A DNA stretch of 64,000 nucleotides from Pseudomonas kairouanensis (lineage in GTDB: Bacteria; Pseudomonadota; Gammaproteobacteria; Pseudomonadales; Pseudomonadaceae): the NCBI RefSeq assembly GCF_004682055.1, contig NZ_QUZU01000021.1:36934-100933 (forward strand), given 5' to 3'. Within the stretch, counting starts at the first letter, position 1, and each line of letters begins with the position of its first letter. A program made the position numbers and the translations under genes. Below are positions 41,293 through 49,764 of this stretch, piece by piece. The notes beneath the pieces are model-generated. The model saw nothing but the letters and a program-made list of their open reading frames with translations, was not told the DNA's origin and made no database searches.

Positions 41293-42560
41293 AGCTCAGC
41301 ATCCTCGGCGCCCGCGTCATCGATCCAGCCAGCGGCTTGGACCAAGTTACCGACCTGCACCTGGAAGCCGGCAAGATCATCGCCATCGGCGCCGCTCCAG
41401 CCGGTTTCAGCGCAATTGAAAGCATCGACGCCAAAGGCCTGGTAGCCGCCCCTGGCCTGGTAGACCTGAACGTCGCCCTGCGCGAGCCGGGCTACAGCCG
41501 CAAGGGCACCATCACCAGCGAAACCCGCGCCGCCGCCGCCGGTGGCGTGACCAGCCTGTGCTGCCCGCCACATACCAAGCCGATCCTCGACACCTCGGCG
41601 GTGACCGAACTGATCCTCGACCGTGCCCGCGAAGCCGGCAATTGCAAAGTGTTCCCCATCGGCGCCCTGAGCAAAGGCCTGGAAGGCGAACAACTCGCCG
41701 AACTGATCGCCCTGCGTGACGCCGGTTGCGTGGCCTTCGGCAACGGCCTGGAAAGCTTTCGCAGCACCCGCACGCTGCTGCGCGCCCTGGAATACGCGGC
41801 CACGTTCGACCTGACGGTGATCTTCAATTCCCAGGACCGCGACCTCGCCGAAGGTGGCCTGGCCCATGAAGGCGCCGTGGCCAGCTTCCTCGGCCTGCCG
41901 GGCATTCCGGAAACCGCCGAAACCGTGGCCCTGGCCCGTGACCTGCTGCTGGTGGAACAAAGCGGCGTGCGTGCGCACTTCAGCCAGTTGACCAGTGCAC
42001 GCGGTGTAGCCCTGATCGCCCAGGCCCAGGCCCGTGGCCTGCCGGTAACGGCGGATGTGGCGCTGTATCAGCTGATACTGACGGATGAGGCGCTGATCGA
42101 CTTTTCCAGCCTGTACCACGTACAGCCGCCCCTGCGCACCCGTGCCGACCGTGATGGTTTGCGTGCGGCGGTCAAATCCGGCGTGGTGTCGGCGATTTCC
42201 AGCCACCACCAACCCCACGAGCGGGATGCCAAACTGGCGCCGTTTGGCGCGACAGAGCCGGGTATCAGCAGCGTTGAGCTGTTGCTGCCATTGGCGATGA
42301 CTTTGGTAGAGGATGGCTTGCTCGACCTGCCGACCTTGCTGGCACGCCTGAGTGCGGGACCTGCCGAAGCCCTGCGCCTGCCAGCGGGTAAGTTGGCGGT
42401 GGGTGGGCCTGCGGACCTGGTGCTGTTCGATGTGGGCAGCTCGACCGTGGCCGGTGAGCACTGGCTGTCCAAGGGTGAAAACTGCCCGTTCATCGGCCAT
42501 AGCCTACCGGCGGCGGTGCGTTACACGGTGGTCGACGGACGAATCACCTACCAGGCCTGA
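41289..42560 (+). CDS. pyrC': Catalytically inactive dihydroorotase-like subunit PyrC'
   Basis: A 423-residue amidohydrolase-fold protein needed to assemble the Pseudomonas ATCase but unable to act as dihydroorotase. The sequence shows why. The metal-binding HxH of PGxVDxHVHLREPG is replaced by Asn61-Val-Ala63 in LVDLNVALREPG; the later histidine pair is lost (TADVALYQLILTDE); and the catalytic Asp of DHAPH is Ser in ISSHHQPH. The fold and length are otherwise complete, so this is a structural protein and not a pseudogene. The start overlaps the pyrB stop. Confidence 0.95.
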   Translation: MKLSILGARVIDPASGLDQVTDLHLEAGKIIAIGAAPAGFSAIESIDAKGLVAAPGLVDLNVALREPGYSRKGTITSETRAAAAGGVTSLCCPPHTKPILDTSAVTELILDRAREAGNCKVFPIGALSKGLEGEQLAELIALRDAGCVAFGNGLESFRSTRTLLRALEYAATFDLTVIFNSQDRDLAEGGLAHEGAVASFLGLPGIPETAETVALARDLLLVEQSGVRAHFSQLTSARGVALIAQAQARGLPVTADVALYQLILTDEALIDFSSLYHVQPPLRTRADRDGLRAAVKSGVVSAISSHHQPHERDAKLAPFGATEPGISSVELLLPLAMTLVEDGLLDLPTLLARLSAGPAEALRLPAGKLAVGGPADLVLFDVGSSTVAGEHWLSKGENCPFIGHSLPAAVRYTVVDGRITYQA

Positions 42561-42590
42561 TAACCCACCTATTTAAAGTGGGCACAAAAA

Positions 42591-42684
42591 AATGTGGGAG
42601 GGGGCTTGCTCCCGATAGCGGTGGATCAGCCAACTTATCTGTAGCTGACCCACTGCTATCGGGAGCAAGCCCCCTCCCACATTT
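42591..42684. repeat. REP pair, family B, at the pyrC'/TM2 convergent junction
   Basis: A standard family B pair with inner arms GCGGTGGATCAGC / GCTGACCCACTGC, filling most of the 147-base gap between the two stop codons. Confidence 0.92.
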
Positions 42685-42707
42685 AGTCCATTGTATGGTC
42701 GAGAGAT

Positions 42708-43136
42708 TCAGCGCCCGCCATTACGCTCAGCATTACGAATCGAAATCTGCGTATTCAACGTCCAGAAGTCATACAGCACCCCCACCAGGAACAACCCCCC
42801 GGTCACCAAGTAGATCAGGCCGGTGATCCACTTGCCCTGATACATACGGTGCACGCCGAACACGCCAAGAAACGCCAGCAGTACCCAAGCGATGTTGTAC
42901 TCGATGGGCCCGGCGGTAAATCGCAGGTCGGCTTCACGGTCCATGGCTGGGATCAGGAACAGGTCGATCAGCCAGCCGATACCCAAAAGGCCGAAGGTAA
43001 AAAACCAGATCGTGCCGGTGACAGGCTTACCGTAATAAAAGCGATGCGCCCCAGTAAAACCGAAAATCCAGAGCAGGTAGCCGATCACCTTGCTGTGGGT
43101 GTCTTGCTGGGAGTAATCCTGTCGATAGGTGTTCAT
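42708..43136 (-). CDS. Membrane protein with two tandem TM2 domains
   Basis: A 142-residue membrane protein. TM2 domains are pairs of helices with a polar turn, of unknown function. Two copies are visible: GYLLWIFGFTGAHRFYYGKPVTG (from about residue 19) and VLLAFLGVFGVHRMYQGKWITG (from about residue 86). Both keep the G-x-H-R-x-Y-x-G-K turn, and each is followed by a second helix ending in a D-x-F/D-x-W motif. This looks like an internal duplication. It sits where P. aeruginosa has unrelated genes between pyrC' and pilU. Confidence 0.85.
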   Translation of the reverse strand: MNTYRQDYSQQDTHSKVIGYLLWIFGFTGAHRFYYGKPVTGTIWFFTFGLLGIGWLIDLFLIPAMDREADLRFTAGPIEYNIAWVLLAFLGVFGVHRMYQGKWITGLIYLVTGGLFLVGVLYDFWTLNTQISIRNAERNGGR

Positions 43137-43386
43137 CGCGTACCTCTTTTGTCTCGATAGATAAATTTTTTCATTTTCTTTGTGACTTTTTTACGGGCGC
43201 CCGACGTACGGCAAATGGTATCTTCCCTGCCCTGAAAGCCTTATGCCACCTGACTTGTGTAGGACAATTGCGGCGTTTCGTCGCGTTTTTCCTGATTTTG
43301 ACGTCAAGGTTCAGTCGACAAACGGCCTGAGAACGACACAAAAAGCTGTTATAAAGTTGCGCGCAAACACTTAAGAGCCACGCCTA

Positions 43387-44028
43387 ATGCGACCATTTTT
43401 CAAGACATGGCTAACCATTTGCCTATTAATGCCACTGGCCGCCCACGCCACCAATCGTGAGCAACGACTTCCAAACGTCAACGGTTTCACCCCTAAAGTC
43501 CACAGCACGCCAAGCACCGCCAAGGCGACCAAGCTGACCGTCAACCGCCCGACTCAACTGAGCAAGGCCCACAACGGCAAAGCCGTTTCTGGTCTGGCTG
43601 GCGTCGACACCAAGCAAAGCAGCAACGTCCTCAGCCGCGCCGTCAACGTGCTCGGTACTCCTTATCGTTGGGGCGGCAGTAGCCCAAGTAAAGGGTTTGA
43701 TTGCAGCGGCTTGGTGAAATATGCGTTCAACGACGTGGCCGCAGTGGATTTGCCGCGTACGTCCAACGCCATGGCTGCAGGCCACGGGCAGAAGGTTGAC
43801 CGCAAGGACTTGAAGCCGGGTGACCTGTTGTTCTTCAAGCTCAAGAGCCGCCAGGTGAACCACGTTGCTATCTACCTGGGCAACGACCGGTTTATCCATG
43901 CACCGCGTCGCGGCAAGTCGGTAAGCATCGACACGCTGAAAAAGCCGTTCTGGAACAAGAACTACGTGATTGCCAAGCGCGTGTTGCCTAAAGAGCAGAA
44001 CAGCAATCTGCGGGTCGTCCAGCGCTAA
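43387..44028 (+). CDS. NlpC/P60 family peptidoglycan endopeptidase
   Basis: A 213-residue exported protein with an N-terminal signal (WLTICLLMPLAAHA). After a basic, low-complexity linker to about residue 80 comes an NlpC/P60 domain with the catalytic Cys106 in FDCSGLVKYAF, His159 in NHVAIYLG and the third residue His171 in FIHAP. Such enzymes cut the stem peptide of murein. It lies alone, divergent from the TM2 gene and convergent with pilT. A link to pilus passage through the wall is only a guess from position. Confidence 0.92.
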   Translation: MRPFFKTWLTICLLMPLAAHATNREQRLPNVNGFTPKVHSTPSTAKATKLTVNRPTQLSKAHNGKAVSGLAGVDTKQSSNVLSRAVNVLGTPYRWGGSSPSKGFDCSGLVKYAFNDVAAVDLPRTSNAMAAGHGQKVDRKDLKPGDLLFFKLKSRQVNHVAIYLGNDRFIHAPRRGKSVSIDTLKKPFWNKNYVIAKRVLPKEQNSNLRVVQR

Positions 44029-44049
44029 TCCCAAGCTGGACACAGTACC

Positions 44050-44142
44050 AATGTGGGAGGGGGCTTGCTCCCGATAGCGGTGAGTCAGCTACAGATAAGC
44101 TGTCTGACAGACTGCAATCGGGAGCAAGCCCCCTCCCACATT
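44050..44142. repeat. REP pair, family B, at the NlpC/pilT convergent junction
   Basis: A standard family B pair with GCGGTGAGTCAGC and CTGTCTGACAGACTGC inner arms, ending 21 bases before the pilT stop. Confidence 0.92.
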
Positions 44143-44163
44143 TGATTGCAGTGTTCTTGAGAG

Positions 44164-45198
44164 TTATATATCCCCCGGCACCCTCGCCTTCTCCCGCGCC
44201 TCTTCCCGGCTCACCACGCCCTCGCTCACCAACCCCTTCAAACTCATATCCAACGTCTTCATCCCCAACGCCCCGCCCGTCTGAATCGCCGAAACCATCT
44301 GCGCCACCTTGTCCTCGCGAATCAAATTCCGAATGGCGGGCGTGCCCAGCATGATCTCGTGCGCCGCCACGCGCCCACCGCCGAGCTTCTTGACCAAAAC
44401 CTGGGACACCACCGCCTGCAGCGACTCCGACAACATCGAGCGGACCATGCTTTTTTCCCCCGCCGCAAACACGTCCACCAGCCTGTCCACGGTCTTGGCC
44501 GCCGAACTGGTGTGCAGGGTGCCAAACACCAGGTGCCCGGTCTCAGCGGCCGTCAGGGCCAGGCGGATGGTTTCCAGGTCGCGCAACTCGCCCACCAGGA
44601 TCACATCCGGGTCTTGGCGCAGCGCTGAACGCAAGGCGGTGGAAAAACCCTGGGTATCGCGATGCACCTGGCGTTGGTTGATCAGCGCCATCTTGGGCGT
44701 GTGGATAAATTCGATGGGGTCTTCCAGGGTAAGGATGTGCTGGCGGCGATGCTGGTTGAGGTAATCGATCATCGCCGCCAGGGTGGTGGACTTGCCTGAA
44801 CCGGTAGGCCCGGTGACCAGCACCAGGCCTTGGGGCAACTGGGCGATGCGTTTGAACACCTCCCCCAGCCCGAGGCCGTCCAGGCTTTGCACCTCGCGGG
44901 GAATGGCACGAAACACCGCCCCCATGCCGCGATCCTGTTGGAACACGTTGGCCCGGAACCGCGCCACGCCCGGCAACTCGAACGCAAAGTCTGTTTCGAG
45001 AGATGTTTCGAAATCCTTTTGCTGGTATTGGTTCAGTAAAGGGCTGAGCAAATCCTTCACTTGGGGCGGCGACAGTACCGGCCAATCCAAAGGCCAGACC
45101 TCGCCATCCACCCGCAGCATCGGCGCCAGGCCTGCCGACAGATGCAGGTCGCAGGCGCCACGGCGCACGCACACAGTGAGCAGTTCAGTGATATCCAT
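44164..45198 (-). CDS. pilT: Type IV pilus retraction ATPase PilT
   Basis: The hexameric motor ATPase that pulls type IV pili back. The product is 344 residues from ATG 45198, the same length as P. aeruginosa PilT; upstream in-frame ATGs are antisense to yggS. Walker A GPTGSGKS (130-137), an Asp box (LTLEDPIEFIH), Walker B (DPDVILVGELRDLETI), the His box (GHLVFGTLHT) and the retraction motif AIRNLIRE are all intact. Its usual partner pilU does not follow; a REP pair and an NlpC/P60 gene occupy that place. Confidence 0.96.
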   Translation of the reverse strand: MDITELLTVCVRRGACDLHLSAGLAPMLRVDGEVWPLDWPVLSPPQVKDLLSPLLNQYQQKDFETSLETDFAFELPGVARFRANVFQQDRGMGAVFRAIPREVQSLDGLGLGEVFKRIAQLPQGLVLVTGPTGSGKSTTLAAMIDYLNQHRRQHILTLEDPIEFIHTPKMALINQRQVHRDTQGFSTALRSALRQDPDVILVGELRDLETIRLALTAAETGHLVFGTLHTSSAAKTVDRLVDVFAAGEKSMVRSMLSESLQAVVSQVLVKKLGGGRVAAHEIMLGTPAIRNLIREDKVAQMVSAIQTGGALGMKTLDMSLKGLVSEGVVSREEAREKARVPGDI

Positions 45199-45255
45199 AG
45201 GGCTTTCCATTTCCAGTAGAATGCCGCGGACTCCATATCCACGGGCGCATCTTGA

Positions 45256-45942
45256 ATGTCGACGATAGCAGACAACATCGGCCTGGTTAGCCAGCGCATC
45301 CGCGCCGCGGCCGAAGCCGTGCAGCGCGACGCAAACAGCATCCACCTGCTGGCCGTGAGCAAGACCAAACCTGCGCAAGCCGTGCGCGAAGCCTATGCCG
45401 CCGGTATGCAGGATTTTGGCGAGAACTATCTCCAGGAAGCCCTGGGCAAACAGGCCGAATTAACCGACCTGCCCTTGAGTTGGCACTTCATCGGCCCCAT
45501 TCAATCGAACAAGACGCGCGCTATCGCCGAGAACTTCGCTTGGGTGCATTCCGTGGACCGCCTCAAAATTGCACAACGCCTGTCCGAACAACGCCCGGCC
45601 GACCTGCCCCCGCTCAATATCTGTATCCAGGTCAACGTCAGTGGCGAAGCCAGCAAGTCCGGCTGTACGCCCGCCGACCTGCCGGCCCTGGCCAACGCCA
45701 TCAGCGCCCTGCCGCGCTTGAAGCTGCGTGGCCTGATGGCAATCCCCGAGCCGACCGAAGACCGCGCCGCGCAAGATGCCGCGTTTGCCACGGTACGTGA
45801 GCTGCAAGCCAGCCTGAACCTGGCGCTGGACACACTTTCCATGGGCATGAGCCACGACCTTGAGTCGGCCATCGCCCAAGGCGCCACCTGGGTGCGGATC
45901 GGTACCGCCTTGTTTGGCGCCCGCGACTACGGCCAGCCCTGA
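45256..45942 (+). CDS. yggS: PLP homeostasis protein YggS/PLPBP
   Basis: A 228-residue alanine-racemase-fold protein without known catalytic activity that carries pyridoxal phosphate and balances vitamin B6 pools. The PLP lysine is Lys36 in LLAVSKTKPAQAV, followed by DFGENYLQEA. The phosphate-binding end is LSMGMSHDLESAIAQGATWVRIGTALFG. It is divergent from pilT with 57 bases between starts and leads yggS-proC-yggT. Confidence 0.95.
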   Translation: MSTIADNIGLVSQRIRAAAEAVQRDANSIHLLAVSKTKPAQAVREAYAAGMQDFGENYLQEALGKQAELTDLPLSWHFIGPIQSNKTRAIAENFAWVHSVDRLKIAQRLSEQRPADLPPLNICIQVNVSGEASKSGCTPADLPALANAISALPRLKLRGLMAIPEPTEDRAAQDAAFATVRELQASLNLALDTLSMGMSHDLESAIAQGATWVRIGTALFGARDYGQP

Positions 45943-45975
45943 ATTGGCTGACTTTTCACTGAATAAGGACCTGTC

Positions 45976-46794
45976 ATGAGCAACACGCGTATTGCCTTTA
46001 TCGGCGCCGGTAACATGGCGGCCAGCCTGATCGGTGGCCTGCGGGCCAAGGGCCTGGACGCCGCGCAGATCCGCGCCAGCGACCCAGGTGCCGACACCCG
46101 TACCCGTGTCAGCACCGAGCACGGCATCGAAACCTTTGCCGACAACGCCGAGGCCATCCAGGGTGTGGATGTGATCGTGCTGGCGGTAAAACCCCAGGCC
46201 ATGAAGACCGTGTGCGAAAGCCTGCGCCCAAGCTTGCAACCGCACCAGCTTGTGGTATCCATCGCCGCCGGTATCCCATGCGCAAGCATGACCCACTGGC
46301 TTGGCGCTCAACCTATCGTGCGTTGCATGCCCAACACCCCCTCTCTGCTGCGCAAGGGTGTGAGCGGCCTGTATGCAACGTCTGAAGTCAGCGCCGCCCA
46401 GCGTGAGCAGGCTCAGGAACTACTGTCCGCCGTGGGCATCGCCCTGTGGCTGGAGCAGGAGCAGCAACTGGATGCAGTCACCGCTGTATCTGGCAGTGGC
46501 CCGGCGTATTTCTTCCTGCTGATTGAGGCCATGACCGCCGCAGGCGTGAAGCTGGGCCTGTCTCAGGACGTCGCCGAGCAACTGGCCGAACAAACCGCCC
46601 TGGGCGCCGCGCATATGGCGGTGTCGAGCGAAGTGGATGCTGCCGAGCTGCGCCGCCGCGTGACCTCGCCGGGCGGTACCACGCAAGCCGCCATCGAATC
46701 GTTCCAGGCCGGGGGCTTTGAAGCCCTGGTGGAGAAAGCACTGGGTGCCGCAGCACACCGTTCGGCCGAGATGGCCGAGCAACTGGGCAAATAA
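45976..46794 (+). CDS. proC: Pyrroline-5-carboxylate reductase
   Basis: The last step of proline synthesis, NADPH-dependent reduction of pyrroline-5-carboxylate. The 272-residue product opens RIAFIGAGNMAASLIGGL, the dinucleotide-binding turn. VLAVKPQ, RCMPNTPSLLRKG and the substrate segment AVSGSGPAYFFLLIEAM follow, with VTSPGGTTQAAIESF near the C-terminus. It follows yggS by 33 bases. Confidence 0.97.
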   Translation: MSNTRIAFIGAGNMAASLIGGLRAKGLDAAQIRASDPGADTRTRVSTEHGIETFADNAEAIQGVDVIVLAVKPQAMKTVCESLRPSLQPHQLVVSIAAGIPCASMTHWLGAQPIVRCMPNTPSLLRKGVSGLYATSEVSAAQREQAQELLSAVGIALWLEQEQQLDAVTAVSGSGPAYFFLLIEAMTAAGVKLGLSQDVAEQLAEQTALGAAHMAVSSEVDAAELRRRVTSPGGTTQAAIESFQAGGFEALVEKALGAAAHRSAEMAEQLGK

Positions 46795-46818
46795 CCGTCC
46801 CTTATTCAGGAATCAAAC

Positions 46819-47406
46819 ATGCTCGGAATCAATGACGCGCTTATTTTCATCATCCAGACCTTGGGCAGCCTTTACCTGCTGATCGTGCTGATGCGTTTTA
46901 TCCTGCAACTGGTGCGGGCGAACTTCTACAACCCGCTGTGCCAATTCGTGGTCAAGGCGACCCAACCCTTGCTCAAGCCATTGCGCCGGGTCATCCCTAG
47001 CCTGTTCGGCCTGGACATGTCGTCACTGGTGCTGGCACTGCTGCTGCAGATCCTGCTGTTTGTGGTGGTCCTGACGCTCAACGGCTACCAGGCCTTCACC
47101 GTCCTGCTGCTGCCATGGGCGCTGATCGGTATCTTCTCGCTGTTTTTGAAGATCATTTTCTGGTCGATGATCATCAGCGTGATCCTGTCGTGGGTCGCAC
47201 CGGGCAGCCGCAGCCCTGGCGCTGAGCTGGTCTACCAGATTACCGAGCCGGTGCTGGCGCCGTTCCGCCGGTTGATCCCTAACCTGGGCGGCCTGGATAT
47301 TTCGCCGATCTTTGCGTTCATCGCGATTCAGTTGGTGCAAAGCTGGGTGATTCCGCGGTTGGCGTTTTACGCGTTCATGCCTAAAGAACTGTTCGGCCTG
47401 ATCTGA
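46819..47406 (+). CDS. yggT: YggT family membrane protein
   Basis: A 195-residue inner-membrane protein with two YGGT repeats of two helices each: LIVLMRFILQLVRANFYNPLCQFVVKATQPLLKPLRRVIP and SMIISVILSWVAPGSRSPGAELVYQITEPVLAPFRRLIPNLGGLD. Both hold the N-P/P-x-x-x-x-R-R-x-I-P turn. The family has been linked to osmotic stress and cell-division placement. It follows proC by 24 bases and ends in a single collapsed REP hairpin. Confidence 0.93.
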   Translation: MLGINDALIFIIQTLGSLYLLIVLMRFILQLVRANFYNPLCQFVVKATQPLLKPLRRVIPSLFGLDMSSLVLALLLQILLFVVVLTLNGYQAFTVLLLPWALIGIFSLFLKIIFWSMIISVILSWVAPGSRSPGAELVYQITEPVLAPFRRLIPNLGGLDISPIFAFIAIQLVQSWVIPRLAFYAFMPKELFGLI

Positions 47407-47420
47407 TTCACCGCAGTAAA

Positions 47421-47452
47421 AATGTGGGAGGGGGCTTGCCCCCTCCCACATT
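47421..47452. repeat. Collapsed single REP hairpin, family B
   Basis: AATGTGGGAGGGGG-CTTG-CCCCCTCCCACATT is a perfect 14-bp stem with a 4-base loop, made of the outer halves of a family B pair with the inner part lost. No long T-run follows. It may act as an end signal for yggS-proC-yggT. Confidence 0.88.
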
Positions 47453-47540
47453 ATGTATCTGCTCGCTGAAGCAGGGGTTTGCTTGCCGCTTAAGGCCCCG
47501 CTCTTTAGACTTACGCCTCATTTAAACGAGAGCAGGGTCG

Positions 47541-48680
47541 ATGCCAGCTGCCTTTCCCCCCGATTCTGTTGGACTGGTCGTGCCCCAAGTGGCGCACTTC
47601 AGCGAACCGCTGGCCTTGGCCTGCGGCCGTTCGCTGCCTGCCTATGACCTGATTTACGAAACCTACGGCCAACTGAACGCCACGGCGACCAACGCCGTGC
47701 TGATCTGCCATGCCCTGTCCGGCCATCATCATGCGGCCGGTTTTCACTCTGCCGACGATCGCAAACCCGGCTGGTGGGACAGTTGCATCGGCCCCGGCAA
47801 ACCCATCGACACCAACAAGTTCTTTGTGGTCAGCCTCAACAACCTGGGCGGCTGCAACGGCTCCACCGGCCCCAGCAGCGTCAACCCGGAAACCGGCAAG
47901 CCGTTCGGTGCCGACTTCCCGGTACTCACCGTGGAAGACTGGGTGCACAGCCAGGCACGTCTTGCCGACCTGCTGGGCGTCAACCAGTGGGCCGCCGTGA
48001 TCGGTGGCAGCCTGGGCGGCATGCAGGCGCTGCAATGGACCATCACCTACCCCGAGCGTGTGCGCCATTGCCTGGCAATCGCTTCGGCGCCCAAGCTGTC
48101 GGCGCAGAACATCGCCTTCAACGAAGTGGCGCGCCAGGCCATCCTCACCGACCCCGAGTTCCACGGCGGTTCGTTCCAGGAAGCCGGTGTGATTCCCAAG
48201 CGCGGCCTGATGCTGGCGCGGATGGTGGGGCACATCACCTACCTGTCCGATGACTCCATGGGCGAAAAATTCGGCCGTGGCCTCAAGAGCGAGAAGCTCA
48301 ACTACGACTTCCACAGCGTCGAGTTCCAGGTCGAAAGCTACCTGCGTTATCAGGGCGAGGAGTTTTCCGGGCGTTTCGACGCCAACACCTACCTGCTGAT
48401 GACCAAGGCCCTGGATTACTTCGACCCGGCGGCCAACCACGACGACGACTTGGCAAAAACCTTCGAAGGCGCCAAGGCCAAGTTCTGCGTGATGTCGTTC
48501 ACCACCGACTGGCGTTTCTCGCCGGCCCGCTCCCGTGAGCTGGTGGATGCACTGATGGCCGCACGCAAAGACGTCTGCTACCTGGAGATCGACGCTCCGC
48601 AAGGCCACGATGCCTTCCTGATCCCGATCCCGCGCTACTTGCAGGCGTTCAGCAACTACATGAATCGAATTACTTTGTGA
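47541..48680 (+). CDS. metX: Homoserine O-succinyltransferase MetX
   Basis: An alpha/beta-hydrolase acyltransferase of 379 residues that activates homoserine for methionine synthesis; in Pseudomonas this MetX form uses succinyl-CoA although it resembles acetyltransferases. The nucleophile Ser157 sits in GGSLGGMQAL, the catalytic Asp in TTDWRFSP and His in DAPQGHDAFL. LSGHHHAAG, CIGPGKPIDT and NNLGGCNGSTGPSS form the conserved acyl-CoA region. metW follows by 7 bases, the usual pairing. Confidence 0.96.
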   Translation: MPAAFPPDSVGLVVPQVAHFSEPLALACGRSLPAYDLIYETYGQLNATATNAVLICHALSGHHHAAGFHSADDRKPGWWDSCIGPGKPIDTNKFFVVSLNNLGGCNGSTGPSSVNPETGKPFGADFPVLTVEDWVHSQARLADLLGVNQWAAVIGGSLGGMQALQWTITYPERVRHCLAIASAPKLSAQNIAFNEVARQAILTDPEFHGGSFQEAGVIPKRGLMLARMVGHITYLSDDSMGEKFGRGLKSEKLNYDFHSVEFQVESYLRYQGEEFSGRFDANTYLLMTKALDYFDPAANHDDDLAKTFEGAKAKFCVMSFTTDWRFSPARSRELVDALMAARKDVCYLEIDAPQGHDAFLIPIPRYLQAFSNYMNRITL

Positions 48681-48687
48681 GAACGCC

Positions 48688-49308
48688 ATGAGAGCCGACC
48701 TGGACATCATCCAAGAATGGATCCCCGCCGGCAGCCGCGTGCTCGACCTGGGCTGCGGCGATGGCGAACTGCTGAGCTGGCTGCGCGACCACAAGCAAGT
48801 CACTGGCTACGGCCTGGAAAACGACCCGGACAACATCGCCCAGTGCGTGGCCAAGGGCATCAACGTGATCGAGCAGGACCTGGACAAGGGCCTGGGCAAC
48901 TTTGCCAGCAACAGCTTCGATATCGTGGTGATGACCCAGGCCCTGCAGGCCGTGCACTACCCGGACCGCATCCTCGACGAAATGCTGCGGGTGGGCCGCC
49001 AGTGCATCATCACCTTCCCCAACTTCGGTCACTGGCGCTGCCGCTGGTACCTGGCCACCAAGGGCCGCATGCCGGTGTCGGACTTCCTGCCGTACACCTG
49101 GTACAACACGCCGAACATCCACTTCTGCACCTTCGAAGACTTCGAAGCCTTGTGTGGCGAGCGTGAAGCCAAGGTGATCAACCGCCTTGCCGTCGATCAA
49201 CAGCACCGCCACGGCTGGGCGAGTAAACTATGGCCCAATCTGTTGGGCGAAATCGGTATTTACCGGGTCAGCAGTCCTGGCCTGACCGACCACAAAATTG
49301 CCGTCTAA
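48688..49308 (+). CDS. metW: MetW methyltransferase-like protein
   Basis: A 206-residue class I methyltransferase-fold protein. SRVLDLGCGDGELLSWL is the SAM-binding motif I and SFDIVVMTQALQAV motif II. MetW is required for methionine synthesis in Pseudomonas and supports MetX activity; no methyltransferase reaction has been settled. It starts 7 bases after metX and precedes the DUF4426 gene by 21 bases, so the run to hemW may be one transcript. Confidence 0.95.
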   Translation: MRADLDIIQEWIPAGSRVLDLGCGDGELLSWLRDHKQVTGYGLENDPDNIAQCVAKGINVIEQDLDKGLGNFASNSFDIVVMTQALQAVHYPDRILDEMLRVGRQCIITFPNFGHWRCRWYLATKGRMPVSDFLPYTWYNTPNIHFCTFEDFEALCGEREAKVINRLAVDQQHRHGWASKLWPNLLGEIGIYRVSSPGLTDHKIAV

Positions 49309-49329
49309 TCATCTTCAAGAGGCACGATC

Positions 49330-49764
49330 ATGAGTCGTTTGGCTATTTTTCTACTGACTGCCTGCCTGGGCGCAAGCGCCATGGCCGCAGACACTATCGA
49401 CGCTAATCGCAAGAAAGACTTCGGCGACATCACCGTTCACTACAACACCTTCACCTCCAGCTTCCTGCAACCGGAAACCGCCCAGGCCGTCGGCGTGGTA
49501 CGCAGCAAGAACAAGGGTTTGATCAACGTGACCGTGATCAAGGGCGTTACCCCGGTGGCAGCACAGGTGACCGGCACCATCAAGGACCTGGGCGGCAAGA
49601 GTGAGGTGCTGACCTTCAAGCAGATCAACGAGAAAGGCGGGATCAACTACCTCGCGCCGTACTCTGTCACCCAGCGTGAGTACAAGACTTTTATCATCAA
49701 CGTTGAAACCGGCGGCAAAGCCCATAGCTTCCAATTCAACCAAGAACTGTTCCCGGCCGAATGA
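49330..49764 (+). CDS. DUF4426 domain periplasmic protein
   Basis: A 144-residue exported protein with signal peptide MSRLAIFLLTACLGASAMA cut before ADTID. The mature part (FGDITVHYNTFTSSFLQPETAQAVG, NKGLINVTVIKG, YLAPYSVTQREYKTFIINVETGG) forms beta-strands and matches DUF4426, of unknown role, found next to metXW in Pseudomonas. Its stop overlaps the rdgB start. Confidence 0.88.
   Translation: MSRLAIFLLTACLGASAMAADTIDANRKKDFGDITVHYNTFTSSFLQPETAQAVGVVRSKNKGLINVTVIKGVTPVAAQVTGTIKDLGGKSEVLTFKQINEKGGINYLAPYSVTQREYKTFIINVETGGKAHSFQFNQELFPAE

Noticed and set aside
41289..42560. pyrC' as a decaying pseudogene
   Set aside because: The frame is full length, well conserved outside the metal site and coupled to pyrB, matching the known structural role in Pseudomonas ATCase.
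47453..47540. SAM or SAH riboswitch before metX
   Set aside because: No conserved aptamer core is visible in the 88 bases between the REP hairpin and the start codon.
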